From assembly GCA_029834535.1 (NCBI GenBank), contig JAQMWT010000037.1, positions 1 to 64,000 of the forward strand: DNA of 64,000 bases. Reading direction: 5' to 3'. Below, one piece after another: positions 41,514-50,617 of the stretch. The notes beneath the pieces are model-generated. The model was given only the letters and a program-made list of their open reading frames with translations, made no database searches and was not told the origin of the DNA. Position 1 is the first letter of the stretch. Every line of letters starts with the position of its first letter. Both the position numbers and the translations under genes were made by a program. The DNA comes from Chrysophaeum taylorii (Eukaryota > Sar > Pelagophyceae > Pelagomonadales > Pelagomonadaceae).

Positions 41514-42596
41514 GTGGCAAAACAAAAGGTCCTCGCTGAAACAAAGGGGCGTGCTGGTGAATTTCAAGCGAATGTGTCAAAGCATCGCGCGGCGCCGGTC
41601 GAGGCGAAGGTCGTTGAGGATGAGGCGAGCAACCGCCTAGCCGCGCTCGTGTCGGCCGCTGAGATGAAACGGGCGGCTGTGGAGCAGGCGAAACAACAGC
41701 TCATCCAGGCGCACGACGTCGCGGAACAGTTCTTTGAGACAGCGGCCGAGCTCGAAGCGCTCATGCGCGCTATTCAAGAAGATACTGCGGCGCACCTCGC
41801 CTCGAAAAAGCCGTTCGTTCGAAAGCTCGCCGCCGCCCTGGAAGCCGTGTGCGTCGCGGAGAATGAGGCCCAGATCGCGGAAGAAGCGGTCGCGGACATC
41901 AACCTTACGCCCGGCGAGGTCAAGGCGATGATGCTACTGCAACTCAAGACGCAGGAAAGCGTCTTCGCTGCAGAGCGCAACGCGCTTCGCGCAGCGAACG
42001 AGAAGCTCCAAGTCCGCCTCGACGCGCTCGAGCACATCGTCGAGGCGCTCGTCACGCATCCCCGGTTTGGACCTATCGAAACCACTAATTTCGGCGTGGC
42101 AGGTGGTAATCCACCGCGAGTTCTGTGGAATAATTTGAACAAGTTCGACACGTCGATACCTCTGCTCGAACATGCTGTCCTCGCCGGCCAAAAAAAAGCC
42201 GTAGAATATCTTCTCACTCTAGGCATCACGCCGAAGCGCTGCCAAGCCAGTTGGTGCCCACGTACTAAAGATTCCACCGTCGAGAAGGCAAACGCACTCC
42301 ACTATGCCTCCCAGCGCGGCGATTCGGTAATGCTCGGGCTCCTCCTTGACAATTGTGATGAAGGTTTGATAAACCAAAAAGGCGCCATCAAGACGATGGA
42401 AAACAGACACGAAGGAACCCAGTTGACCCCACTCTTCGTCGCGGCGCGTGCTGCGTCTCTGCCGTGCGTTCAGTTGCTTGTTGAGCGCGGCGCGGAGACG
42501 CACAAAGACATGTATGAAGTTCCAGAAGGGCGCGAGGGCGACCTCGTCGCGGGCTTTCTCCAGACGCACGGGTCGAAGTCCGTTCGGCGCTTTTAA
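41514..42596 (+). CDS. Coiled-coil ankyrin-repeat protein (5' end uncertain)
   Basis: About 360 codons are open, but there is no ATG until residue 51 (41,664), and the frame is open back to 41,424 without one. An upstream exon is therefore likely; a TTTCCAG acceptor lies at 41,490-41,496. Residues 1-190 are a charged helical region (AAVEQAKQQLIQAHDVAEQF, ERNALRAANEKLQVRLDALE) typical of coiled coil. From about 210 come ankyrin-like units: SIPLLEHAVLAGQKKAVEYL, NALHYASQRGDSVMLGLLLD and LTPLFVAARAASLPCVQLLV. Role unknown; presumably a protein-binding scaffold. Confidence 0.65.
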   Translation: MAKQKVLAETKGRAGEFQANVSKHRAAPVEAKVVEDEASNRLAALVSAAEMKRAAVEQAKQQLIQAHDVAEQFFETAAELEALMRAIQEDTAAHLASKKPFVRKLAAALEAVCVAENEAQIAEEAVADINLTPGEVKAMMLLQLKTQESVFAAERNALRAANEKLQVRLDALEHIVEALVTHPRFGPIETTNFGVAGGNPPRVLWNNLNKFDTSIPLLEHAVLAGQKKAVEYLLTLGITPKRCQASWCPRTKDSTVEKANALHYASQRGDSVMLGLLLDNCDEGLINQKGAIKTMENRHEGTQLTPLFVAARAASLPCVQLLVERGAETHKDMYEVPEGREGDLVAGFLQTHGSKSVRRF

Positions 42597-42807
42597 AAGT
42601 AAGACCGATTTCAACTACCGCATCGTCTATTATGTTTGTTTTCCCTGAGATGTTGCCGTCAAAGACAAGGCGCACGTGCAGCACGCCCCAGGCCCAGGAA
42701 AGAAGACATTCCCCCCCCCCACGCCAAACGTGGTATCGAGAGTTCACGAAGATCATCGCGACGAACACATGCGTTCAAGGAGGACGCGCAATGCGAAAAA
42801 TTGAGGC

Positions 42808-42869
42808 ACAAGTAGCCCAGAAGCTACTTGTACAGTCTATCTTGCACAAGTAGCCCGGAAGCTACTTGT
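42808..42869. repeat. Tandem pair of identical-stem hairpins
   Basis: Two 24-nt hairpins, 42808-42831 and 42846-42869, each with the perfect 9-bp stem ACAAGTAGC / GCTACTTGT and a 6-nt loop (CCAGAA or CCGGAA). Both are followed by TACAGTCTA. They lie between the ankyrin gene stop and the end of the amine-oxidase relic. Confidence 0.7.
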
Positions 42870-42989
42870 ACAGTCTACTATCTTGATTAACTTTTATCAA
42901 GTTCACGCGAAGGCCATTTTCCACCGGGGGGACTTGATTTGTACGTGCCAGAAAATCTTGATAAAGGCTTCGGGAGCTTCTATTCACCT

Positions 42990-44225
42990 CTGTGCGGTGG
43001 TGCCAGTGGGAGGGCCACAGACCAATATCGTGTAGAATGCGGTCCGCTGCTCGAACCCCAGTCTCCCGAGCGCCACGAGCTGTCGCGCATCGCGAATTGC
43101 GATGGGTGTGCTCGCCGGCGAAGTACAGCGGCGGTCTCGCGGTGGCGACGTCGTCGATGTCTGCAAGCACACCGCGCTTGCGACGGTAAGCGTAGCTTCC
43201 GCGGTATATAAGTATCGGCGCCCCGTAACGTCCGCACGAGGATCGACGGCGGTCGGTGGTTTACCCCGAACTTGGCAGCTAATCGAGAGATGGACGCGGC
43301 AATGTCGTCATCGGTTGCATCAGCCAGCCGAGGATGCACTTCTCGTACGCCGTGCCCGTCCATCGTCGGTCTAAGACCTCGAAGAACGGCACGAGCGACG
43401 GGCACTCTCCAGCGGACAGGGTCCGAAGAACGCTTCAGGGCCACCACTCGCACGCAAAGGCGAGCTTCTCGACGACGCCAAAGCCAAGACGATCAACCGA
43501 GCCGAGCTGATGTGGCGGTTCGAAGGCAATCGCGCGAGCCGAAGTAGCCCTAGACTGAACGGGATCCGACAATCCAGGTGCCGTCGTCGCAGTCAACCGT
43601 CGCGCCGCGAACGCGAACAATTGTCGATTTGAGGCGAATCTCCGCTCTTCGAGGCGCGATCTTGGGTAAGATGCGATCGAAGGCCGAGACTGGCACGTCC
43701 GTCGACTTCGTCGTACCGGGCGTAAGCCAGACGCGACAAGACCTCGGCGCTTTCGCAGCCTTCGACGACGCACTCGACGTGGAGCCGATGGTTGATCGCC
43801 GGATGCGCCAAGGCGCAGAGCGCGCGCGCGGCCGCGCCAACCGAGACGTCTTGCGGCGGCTCGGCATTCTCGAGAGTCGCCAACGCCGTCGAGCTCGCCG
43901 CGAACGCCGGCGGCGAAATCGCGTGCCGTGCCGTCCCGTGCTCCCTTCAAAGACGGCGTCTTCCGCTGACCACACATCGTCGCTGCTCTCGATCGTCAAG
44001 GTCGTCTTCTACGTAGTCGAATAGTGCGTTCCCGACAGTGCCGCGCGGCCGCCGCGCACCGCCTCGAGACGCGGAAGCCGCCAGCGTTCGCCGATCGCAC
44101 CCGCCCTCCAACACGGTCCGTTGCCTCAAGCAGTGTCGCGCGCACGCCGCGAGTCTCGAGTCGCCGCGCGCACGCGAGGACTGCAACGCCAGCGCCGACT
44201 AATAAACACGCGTGGCACGATCGCC
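42990..44225 (-). pseudogene. Flavin amine oxidase (LSD1/polyamine-oxidase type), multiply frameshifted
   Basis: On the minus strand the pieces of a flavin amine oxidase appear in order but in changing frames: LLVGAGVAVLACARRLETRG and ATDRVGGRVRS (FAD binding); VSAFDRILPKIAPRRAEIRL (family form DRxxxxLA); AIAFEPPHQLGSVDRLGFGV and VEKLAFACEW (family form FxPPLP..I..LGFG...K); a LADATDDDIAASISRLAAKF segment; and PPLYFAGEHTH with GARETGVRAADRIL (C-terminal FAD block). At least four frame changes are needed, so this is a decayed gene. It is not a copy of the 8-10 kb oxidase, since the family subtype differs and no Hint domain is seen. Confidence 0.7.
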
Positions 44226-44316
44226 GTCGCGAAGCTCTACGCGACCAAAAACTCTTGCTCGTCGCGTTCGACAATCCTTCCCATCGTGTCCAGGCTTGGG
44301 ACACGACGCTGGGAAC

Positions 44317-44556
44317 TCATGAGTCCGCGTAAGACGCGTGCGGTGCCACGGCGCATCCGGGACTCGCCTTGTCCACCGCGGCGCAGCAGTCCCAGTGGAA
44401 GACGATAAGCGGCTGATCTGCCACGGCGGGGTCGGACGTTGCGGTGCCGAAGAGCTTGCCGCGCTCGAAGCCAGCCCAGGAGCCCGAGTGAAACCGGCAC
44501 AAGTCTGCGCTGTCGGACGGATCGAACCTTTGCAGGCACACACTACACACGGGCAT
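44317..44556 (-). CDS. Small CHORD-like zinc-binding protein
   Basis: A 79-residue frame starting MPVCSVCLQRFDP. Cys and His are placed as C4-x2-C7, C20-x2-H23, C57-C58, C68-x4-H73, with FHWDCC and PGCAVAPH blocks. This recalls CHORD-type zinc modules (C.FHxG ... WxCC ... GC...H), which bind two zinc ions. Eight ligands are present, matching two sites. The whole protein is just this module. It lies immediately upstream of the amine-oxidase relic on the same strand. Possibly a free-standing domain or the first exon of a longer gene. Confidence 0.5.
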   Translation of the reverse strand: MPVCSVCLQRFDPSDSADLCRFHSGSWAGFERGKLFGTATSDPAVADQPLIVFHWDCCAAVDKASPGCAVAPHASYADS

Positions 44557-44645
44557 CGACGGAGGCGAGTGTCGCCACGTTTGGTACGTACGCAAATGTG
44601 TGTCCACGCACACACACCCTAACCGAACTTCGTGCCCCCAAACAA

Positions 44646-44840
44646 CGTACGTACTTATCTCCGCCCGTCAGGCACATCCCTCCTACCCCACAAACCCACC
44701 CACATCCTTCATGCTCCCCAAACAACGACGCATCCCTCTCATTAGAGAGTCTTATTAAGAGTCTTAATTTATTTAACCCACAAAAACCACACACATCCTT
44801 CATGCACCACCCCCTCTTTGCAGTCGACCTTTAAAGACAC
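44646..44840 (+). repeat. Terminal fragment of the composite repeat
   Basis: Starting TACTTATCTCCGCCCGTCAG, with CCCACAAACCCACCCACATC and CTTCATGCTCCCC blocks, then a second, diverged unit ending CCCTCTTTGCAGTCGACCTT, this matches the 3' terminus of copy B at 36,010-36,115. The rest of the element is absent. Confidence 0.7.
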
Positions 44841-44997
44841 ACAACGACGCACCAAAACCTTCAAGCACCTTCTGTCGACCTTTAAATTTGAAAACCACCA
44901 TCGCCCGCACTGCACACGCCTGTAGGCAGATCGCCTGCGGAGTTCGCTCATACTACATGATCAAGGGCCAAAGAGCGCATACATCGGCAAAGCAACC

Positions 44998-45048
44998 CCG
45001 GTCCGGCGTGCTTGCACCGACCGGCCTTTCTTCACTGTGAAGGAAAGG
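44998..45048. other. Two adjacent hairpins
   Basis: CCGGTC (44998-45003) pairs with GACCGG (45019-45024). Directly after it CCTTTC..TTCA (45025-45034) pairs with TGAA.GGAAAGG (45038-45048, one bulge). They lie about 65-115 bp beyond the transglutaminase-like stop and could act in 3'-end formation of that gene. Confidence 0.35.
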
Positions 45049-45111
45049 CTGAGATCATTTTTCGGCCAAATCCGTACTAGAATGAAAGAAAGCCTCGAGA
45101 TTCGGCGGTGG

Positions 45112-45801
45112 TCAAGTCAAACCACCACCGAAACGGCATTGGTGTATATAAGAGTGGGTTCGCCTGAATGCGCGAATCCTCGAGTTAAGAAGTGCGTCTG
45201 AGATTCGTCTTGGAAGGCAGGCAAGAGCCCAGAGCGGGGGGTTGTGGGCTGCAGGGAAGCCGGCATTAAGTGCAACTTCTCGCGGCGGCTCGCCATCGAG
45301 CAACGTCGCGACGCGCCTCGCCTTTACCCCACCCACGCCATTCGATTGGACAAAACTCGACGACTCGCCGTCCCATGTAGTGGTTCCGTCTCGGTGGATA
45401 CCGTATCCAGCTTCATTACGAAGCTTCGCTTTCGCTGAGGCGAAGAGTTTGGTATCGACGACGTAGCTGTCTACGGAGAGACATTCGCCGCCCAAACGGA
45501 CGTCCGTCCACGCGTGTAGGACGGTCGGCGGCGCGGGCAATAGGCCGTCGAGCACACGGCCACCAACCTCTGCGAGCTGGACGCGTGCTTCGATACCTTG
45601 TGTTTTTAACAGAGCGCAGAACAGCTGCGCTTTAGGGACGCAGTGACCGACGCCAAACTGAAGCGTTTCCTGAGGTGTCGCCGCTTCGAAGCGGTACGTG
45701 AACCCGAACTCGATATCGCGGACAAAGTCGTGGAGCCGCACGGCCCGTTCGACGGCCGTCCCATCGCCCGCGATCGACCGCGCGATTGACACGATGCTCA
45801 T
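45112..45801 (-). CDS. Transglutaminase-like (papain-fold) protein
   Basis: The protein has 229 residues and is intronless. The transglutaminase-like core is clear: LHDFVRDIEFGFTYRF, then the catalytic Cys54 in GVGHCVPKAQLFCALLK, His96 in VLHAWTDV and Asp111 in LSVDSYVVD. Members are proteases, peptide N-glycanase relatives or cross-linking enzymes; many prokaryotic ones are peptidases. The GHC..KA.L..ALL block is the common bacterial-type form. The C-terminal 40 residues show no domain and include a tract near the terminal-repeat debris. The substrate is not predictable. Confidence 0.75.
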   Translation of the reverse strand: MSIVSIARSIAGDGTAVERAVRLHDFVRDIEFGFTYRFEAATPQETLQFGVGHCVPKAQLFCALLKTQGIEARVQLAEVGGRVLDGLLPAPPTVLHAWTDVRLGGECLSVDSYVVDTKLFASAKAKLRNEAGYGIHRDGTTTWDGESSSFVQSNGVGGVKARRVATLLDGEPPREVALNAGFPAAHNPPLWALACLPRRISDALLNSRIRAFRRTHSYIHQCRFGGGLT

Positions 45802-45931
45802 CCACTTCGTCGTCGGTTTTTGAGTTATTTACTCCTATACCCTTCTAATTGATGACGTCACCCTTTTGGCTTCCTCCGGTAACAATGGTCTCTGCTCCAC
45901 TTCTCAATTTCATATATAAAAATCGACGACC

Positions 45932-46561
45932 TCACGATGGTTGGAGGGTGTCGAAGAGGTTGCAGACGGTCGCGAAGACGATGTCCGGATTCGGCGTGGA
46001 GTCGACGACGTGGACAATGCCGTCTGTCTTGTACTTATCGATAATGGGCATGGTGTCGTTAATATAGGTTCGAAATCGCTTTTTGATGGAGTCGACGTTG
46101 TCGTCCGAGCGCGTCGCGCCGCCGGCGAGCTTAGTCTCGTTGGCGCGCTTGAGGATCCGGTCTTGCATGACCGCCTCGGTGGTTTCGAGGTACAGGACGG
46201 CGGGGACCGCGACGTCGCTCATGTTGGTCTCCCAGCCCTCGAGGTTGTCGAGGTTTCGGGGAAAACCGTCCACGAGGAAATCCGTTGAGCCGCTCGCTTC
46301 CATCGCACGCTTCAGAAGTCCCAACGTGATCTCCACCGGCACGATCATCCCCTCGCGGATGTACTCGTTGATGAGCTCCCCGTCCTTGGATTTCGGATCC
46401 TTGCGCTCGGCGCGCAACAAGTCGCCAGCGCTCAGGTGGACCCACCCATACCGATCCACGATGCGCGCGCACATGGTCCCCTTCCCCGATCCAGGCCCAC
46501 CGAGCACGAACACAACTCGAAACTTACTACGTCGCTTGAAACACTCGAGGACGCCAAGCAT
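45932..46561 (-). CDS. UMP-CMP kinase (adenylate kinase family)
   Basis: I start at MLGVLECFKRR (209 residues), as the frame upstream lacks an earlier ATG. The enzyme phosphorylates UMP and CMP with ATP. Motifs: P-loop VLGGPGSGKGTMCARIV (19-35), HLSAGDLLRAE (42-52), IREGMIVPVEIT, and the nucleotide-binding DGFPRNLDNLEGW. A short lid (NETKLAGGATRSDD) fits UMP-CMP kinases rather than long-lid bacterial adenylate kinases. It is a core pyrimidine-nucleotide enzyme, probably cytosolic since no targeting signal precedes the P-loop. A reverse-transcriptase fragment lies about 110 bp upstream of the start. Confidence 0.85.
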   Translation of the reverse strand: MLGVLECFKRRSKFRVVFVLGGPGSGKGTMCARIVDRYGWVHLSAGDLLRAERKDPKSKDGELINEYIREGMIVPVEITLGLLKRAMEASGSTDFLVDGFPRNLDNLEGWETNMSDVAVPAVLYLETTEAVMQDRILKRANETKLAGGATRSDDNVDSIKKRFRTYINDTMPIIDKYKTDGIVHVVDSTPNPDIVFATVCNLFDTLQPS

Positions 46562-46674
46562 CGCGCTTTTTAATTCGAGAGGGTGGTAAGTGTCTAACGG
46601 AACAATAGTAACGGTTTTCGTGACAATAATGTCGATGATCACACATCATCGACGCGCGCTAAAATCTAATAGCC

Positions 46675-46810
46675 CAGTAGCTACGGCCCCGTCCCTGGCC
46701 TTGTCTTTGGTGCCTTCGGTGAGACCAGTGCGGTATGCCATGACCTCGCCAAACCCTGCGCTGAGCGCATCGCAGCGCGGACTCGGGTGAATAAGTGGCT
46801 ATCCCTGGGG
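46675..46810 (+). repeat. Fragment of the composite repeat's reverse transcriptase end
   Basis: GTAGCTACGGCCCCGTCCCT followed by CTTGTCTTTGGTGCCTTCGG matches copy B at about 35,620-35,745 with scattered substitutions. It contains only the last part of the element's coding region and is separated from any terminus. Confidence 0.7.
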
Positions 46811-49214
46811 TTTTACTATCTTGATGTTGCCAAAGAAAGCAGTTCCAATGCTTACAGGGCTGCTGTCGACTTGCGGCGTCTCAATGAGATGCAAGCCCCT
46901 CAACACCCGGGCCGCCGCTCGCACGCTCGCTCTTAGCAGTCGTCTTTCTTATGACCCAGTAGTAGTAGTACTTTTGCCTTCGAGGCACCTACAATTAATT
47001 AATTCCCTTGTATAGCAGGAATTCGAGGGACTACAGGCTGATCTGGAGAAGTCGTCCTTATTGTTACCGCTATACATCACTCACGTCTTCGCACATTCCC
47101 CTACGCCCGCGCACCCGCGAGAGTACCGTACTCTTAAGTAGCGAAAATGAAAATGGGAAAGCAGCTAGATCCGGAGAAGCCGACCCTTTCTTCCGCTACA
47201 GCAACCCCTCTCTTCGCAGTCGACTTTCAAAACCCTCCACGCACCTCAATCCTCACTATCGCACCCCCCCTCCTCTGAGCTCTTAGCCGTTGACCATTAA
47301 AAACCCAGCAGTACACACGTCTCAACACAATCCCCCCAAACCACTGAACGCCCTGCGTGCTCGCGTTCGCAGCAGCCCCCTCTTGGCATTCGACCTTCAA
47401 AAAAACCCAGAAGTGGTCCCTGGAACGATACTTCGCGCATCTCTCCTATCACGGCATGTGTTGCACGATCGCTTCTTCTCAAGCAGCGGCCGTTTAATAT
47501 TCTGCGTTGGTGAAACCACGTGGGAGCCCGCAGTTTTACGTTCACGGCGGAGTTACGCCTCCTTATGGACTACATGGAGCTTCTTCGATGGTCCCTCCTT
47601 TCGCAACGGCTGCGACAACGTCGTTTTTACTGCGATTGTTGGCGCCATTCTGGAAACGGTGCATACGGCAACGCGTTGATGGTGCGGTTCACAGCCTCCT
47701 CTTTGATGTCGAATGCCAGGTTGGTTGTACCCTCTCGGCGCAATTTACTATTATTATTATTATTAAGTGCGAGCTCCCTCTTCGGTTCAACTTGAGCATC
47801 TTCGTCAAGGATGTGTGCAAGCTTCCATATATATAAGGAAGTCGCGAGGAAACCGCCTGTTTGGAGCTTTTCTATGCCAGGCTGGATCTTCGCGCCGTCG
47901 CCGCGCGAGAATATTCCAGAGGGACGTCCGGTATCGAACGGCGACATTCATCACCACGAGAAGCGAACTCGACTCTTGATCGAAAACTGCAAGTAACACT
48001 CCACCGACGGTCCCCAGCTCAAAAAAGCCCGTAAGCAATTTTAAGAATGCGGTGACCTCGAAGAAGGAAGAAAGAGTGGAACAAGAAGAGTCAACTGGCT
48101 TCTCCAAGAAGAAATGAATAAGTAACGTGATTTTCGGCAATGTTCGCTATGCTTTTTCTTGTCTCTCTGAGTTTGCAGGGTTTCTTGGAATGCTAAGATT
48201 GGGAGGAGGACCTGCGGTGGTGAAACGAGAAGGATCTGTGTGGTCGGCAGAAAAAAAAAAAAAAACAACAACGGCAACAAAGATTGACACAAAGATATGG
48301 GCTAACGCGAGAGTGGGAAAGGGAGGAGAGGGTGATGGGAGGAAATGACAAGAAACGTGGTTGGAAAAGGTGAGCCGTGGGCTCAGAGCCCATCGCGGGA
48401 GCGTTGACCAAAGAGCAGACCTAAAAAAAACCGGCTCTCGGCGAGTGTGCGGCGCGTAGCAGCACCCATCGTAAAATTGTAAGACCTGCGCAATATAAAA
48501 TTATGCTGTGGATGGGAGATGTTGTTTCGTTGTGCGAGAGATCCCTCTGGCTTCACGCAACCCGAGATCGTTGGCGCTCGCGACGTTACATTGCGCGCTT
48601 CGATTCGCGGCTGTACGGTGAGCATTCTTGGCTGCCCCCGCACTCAATCCCAGCTTCGTCGCCTTTCGTCGCAATGTGGTGATCTTCGCTTCGAGTCGTG
48701 GATCTGCGGTGGGCGAGCTTTGCCTGCGCATCCTCGAGTGATCTTCGTGTCCAATCATTGTGCTGCACGTCCTTCGCCGCAATCGCAACTTTATCGGGCC
48801 GGAATGCGCGATCTCCTTTTACTACTTAAAGTTGCGGCTTTTTTTCGCGTCGTTGGCATTCACGAGGCATTCCTTCCTTCGTCGCCTTTGTTCGCGTCTG
48901 TTTATTTCGGCAAAAGCTCAACGGTTCTGTATAGTAGTAGACTTCTTTTACGGAAAAAACGCGAGAAACTCTAAAGAAAAGGTCCGTTTCGCGCAACCCA
49001 ACAACGAGAAGGCCCGTGTGAGCGGGTCAAAGTTTGGCGCTTAATGCGTGAGTAGCCTCCGACGCCAAATAAAACTCGATCCGCGAGCCGCCGCCGCCGC
49101 CATGCACTGCTTGCCGCCTTTCTGTGCGTCATCCATCCTCCGTCGCCTTCCGCCAGGCACTTTTTCCGGAACGCTGAACGGTTGCAGTATACTACTATAT
49201 ATACTACTACTAGT
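46811..49214. other. 2.4-kb region of repeat debris, no clear gene
   Basis: Short frames only. Four diverged copies of the CTCTTAGCAGTCGAC-type module occur: one partial near 46,925, and three at about 47,205-47,230, 47,270-47,305 and 47,370-47,405, arranged in tandem. A (TTA)n run lies at about 47,748-47,764 and a poly-A tract at 48,249-48,264. No convincing coding region was found. Confidence 0.45.
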
Positions 49215-49470
49215 AGGGTCGGATAAGAAAACGAGACTAGCCCGCGCCGCAACGACGAGTCCTACAACGCGTGGGCTTTTTCCTTTTTTGCGTGAGGGGG
49301 CGAAAGGATGCCGACTTCACTATGGGGACTAGTTCCATCGCGACGATCTCGCGGCGTGGCGGCACATACTGCTTGAGTACAAATGAACATAGCTCAGCGA
49401 TCCGTTGAGTATGTCTTAGTACAAACTGAAACATAGTTAACGGCTCGTACGAACTTTCTTATCCGACCCT
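49215..49470. mobile_element. MITE-like element with 16-bp perfect inverted ends
   Basis: AGGGTCGGATAAGAAA at 49215-49230 is matched by its exact reverse complement at 49455-49470, giving a 256-bp element with no coding capacity. The left flank is rich in TACTAC repeats. No target-site duplication is obvious, so superfamily is undetermined. Confidence 0.55.
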
Positions 49471-49603
49471 GAGTATAGCAACGCCGAAATCGTCGGTCCT
49501 GGTTCTAGGAGCCGTTACGAAACCGTTTCGAATATTCCTTTTTGGGGCAGGAACCTCCCTCCCTGTAGCGATGGCGTGTCTGAGGTGGTGCGAAAGGTAG
49601 GCG

Positions 49604-50515
49604 ATGTTGAAGATGCGGAGCTGGCCCGGCGTGAGCGAATTGGAAGCGGCCGCCCGGTACGGGCTCGTGTCGGGAGTCGCGGGGGCGTCGGCGATGGTGA
49701 TCCAGGTGGCGTGCCTGATGCCGTTGGACACGACCATCACGGTGCAGTACCGTTACGGGCAGTCGACGCTGGAGGCCGCGCGGTCGCTGCTCGCGTCGGG
49801 TGGTTACGGTCGGTTCTACGCGGGCGTGGTCGCGGCGCTCGTTCAGGGACCCATGGCACGCTTTGGGGACACGAGCACGAACGCGACGGTGATGTATCTC
49901 ATGGACGGTGCTGATCAGACCGCGAACATGCCGACGCTCGTGAAGACCACCGTCGCCTCTGCGATGGCCGCGTGCTGGCGCGTCTTCTTGATGCCATTCG
50001 ACGTCTGCAAGACGGTGTTTCAAATTTATGGCGACGCGCGCGCCAAGCCAAAGTTGGCGATGCGGGCCAGGACCTACGGCGTTGGGGGATTCTACTTTGG
50101 GAGCGCCGCGGCTTTCACGTCGGCCTTTGCCGGCCACCTCCCCTGGTACGCCACCTTCAACCACCTCGACAAGACGCTCCCGAGCCACGGGCTTTCGGGT
50201 AGCCAGAAGCTCGTCCGACACGCCGTCCTCGGCTTCACGGCCTCCTTTGTTTCCGACTCCGTCACCAATGCCCTCCGCGTTGTCAAGGCGATACGCCAGG
50301 CCGAGGGTATCCCCTACACCGAGGCGATAAACTCCGTCGTCAAGGAGCAGGGCGTCTGGGGCCTGATGACTCGGGGGCTCAAGACGCGCCTTCTCGCGAA
50401 CGGCATCCAGGGCGTCTTTTTTACCATCGCATGGAAGTCCCTCGAAACCCACTTCAGGGCCTTCCCTCGTCCGTCTTCGAGACCCCCCCCCCAGGCAGCA
50501 GCACTACTAGAGTAG
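49604..50515 (+). CDS. Mitochondrial carrier (SLC25) family protein
   Basis: The protein has 303 residues and no intron. Carrier-type Px(D/E) motifs occur after hydrophobic helices: VACLMPLDTTITVQYR (35-50) and VFLMPFDVCKTVFQ (about 127-140). The third repeat has DSVTNALRVVKAIRQ in the corresponding place, with a modified motif. GGYGRFYAGVVAAL, VGGFYFGSAAAF and GVWGLMTRGLKTRLLANG correspond to the repeats' matrix-side helices. SLC25 proteins exchange metabolites across the inner mitochondrial or plastid envelope membrane. The degenerate motifs leave the substrate open. A 9-codon upstream ORF at 49,571 ends just before this start and may reduce translation. Confidence 0.75.
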   Translation: MLKMRSWPGVSELEAAARYGLVSGVAGASAMVIQVACLMPLDTTITVQYRYGQSTLEAARSLLASGGYGRFYAGVVAALVQGPMARFGDTSTNATVMYLMDGADQTANMPTLVKTTVASAMAACWRVFLMPFDVCKTVFQIYGDARAKPKLAMRARTYGVGGFYFGSAAAFTSAFAGHLPWYATFNHLDKTLPSHGLSGSQKLVRHAVLGFTASFVSDSVTNALRVVKAIRQAEGIPYTEAINSVVKEQGVWGLMTRGLKTRLLANGIQGVFFTIAWKSLETHFRAFPRPSSRPPPQAAALLE

Positions 50516-50525
50516 TAGTAGGTAG

Positions 50526-50585
50526 TCTTTAAATGTCCCGACTGCTAAGAGGGGGGGGTGTGTGTGGGGAGCATGAAGGATGTGT
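50526..50585 (-). repeat. Short terminal module of the composite repeat between two genes
   Basis: CTTTAAATGTCCCGACTGCT, AAGAGGGG and the GAGCATGAAGGATGTG block form one copy of the dispersed terminal module. It is flanked on both sides by TAGTAGTAGGTAGTC, which could be an 11-15 bp duplication. It fills most of the gap between the carrier stop and the glycoside hydrolase start. Confidence 0.65.
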
Positions 50586-50617
50586 AGTAGTAGGTAGTCC
50601 CTGGTCGGTGGTCCCAA

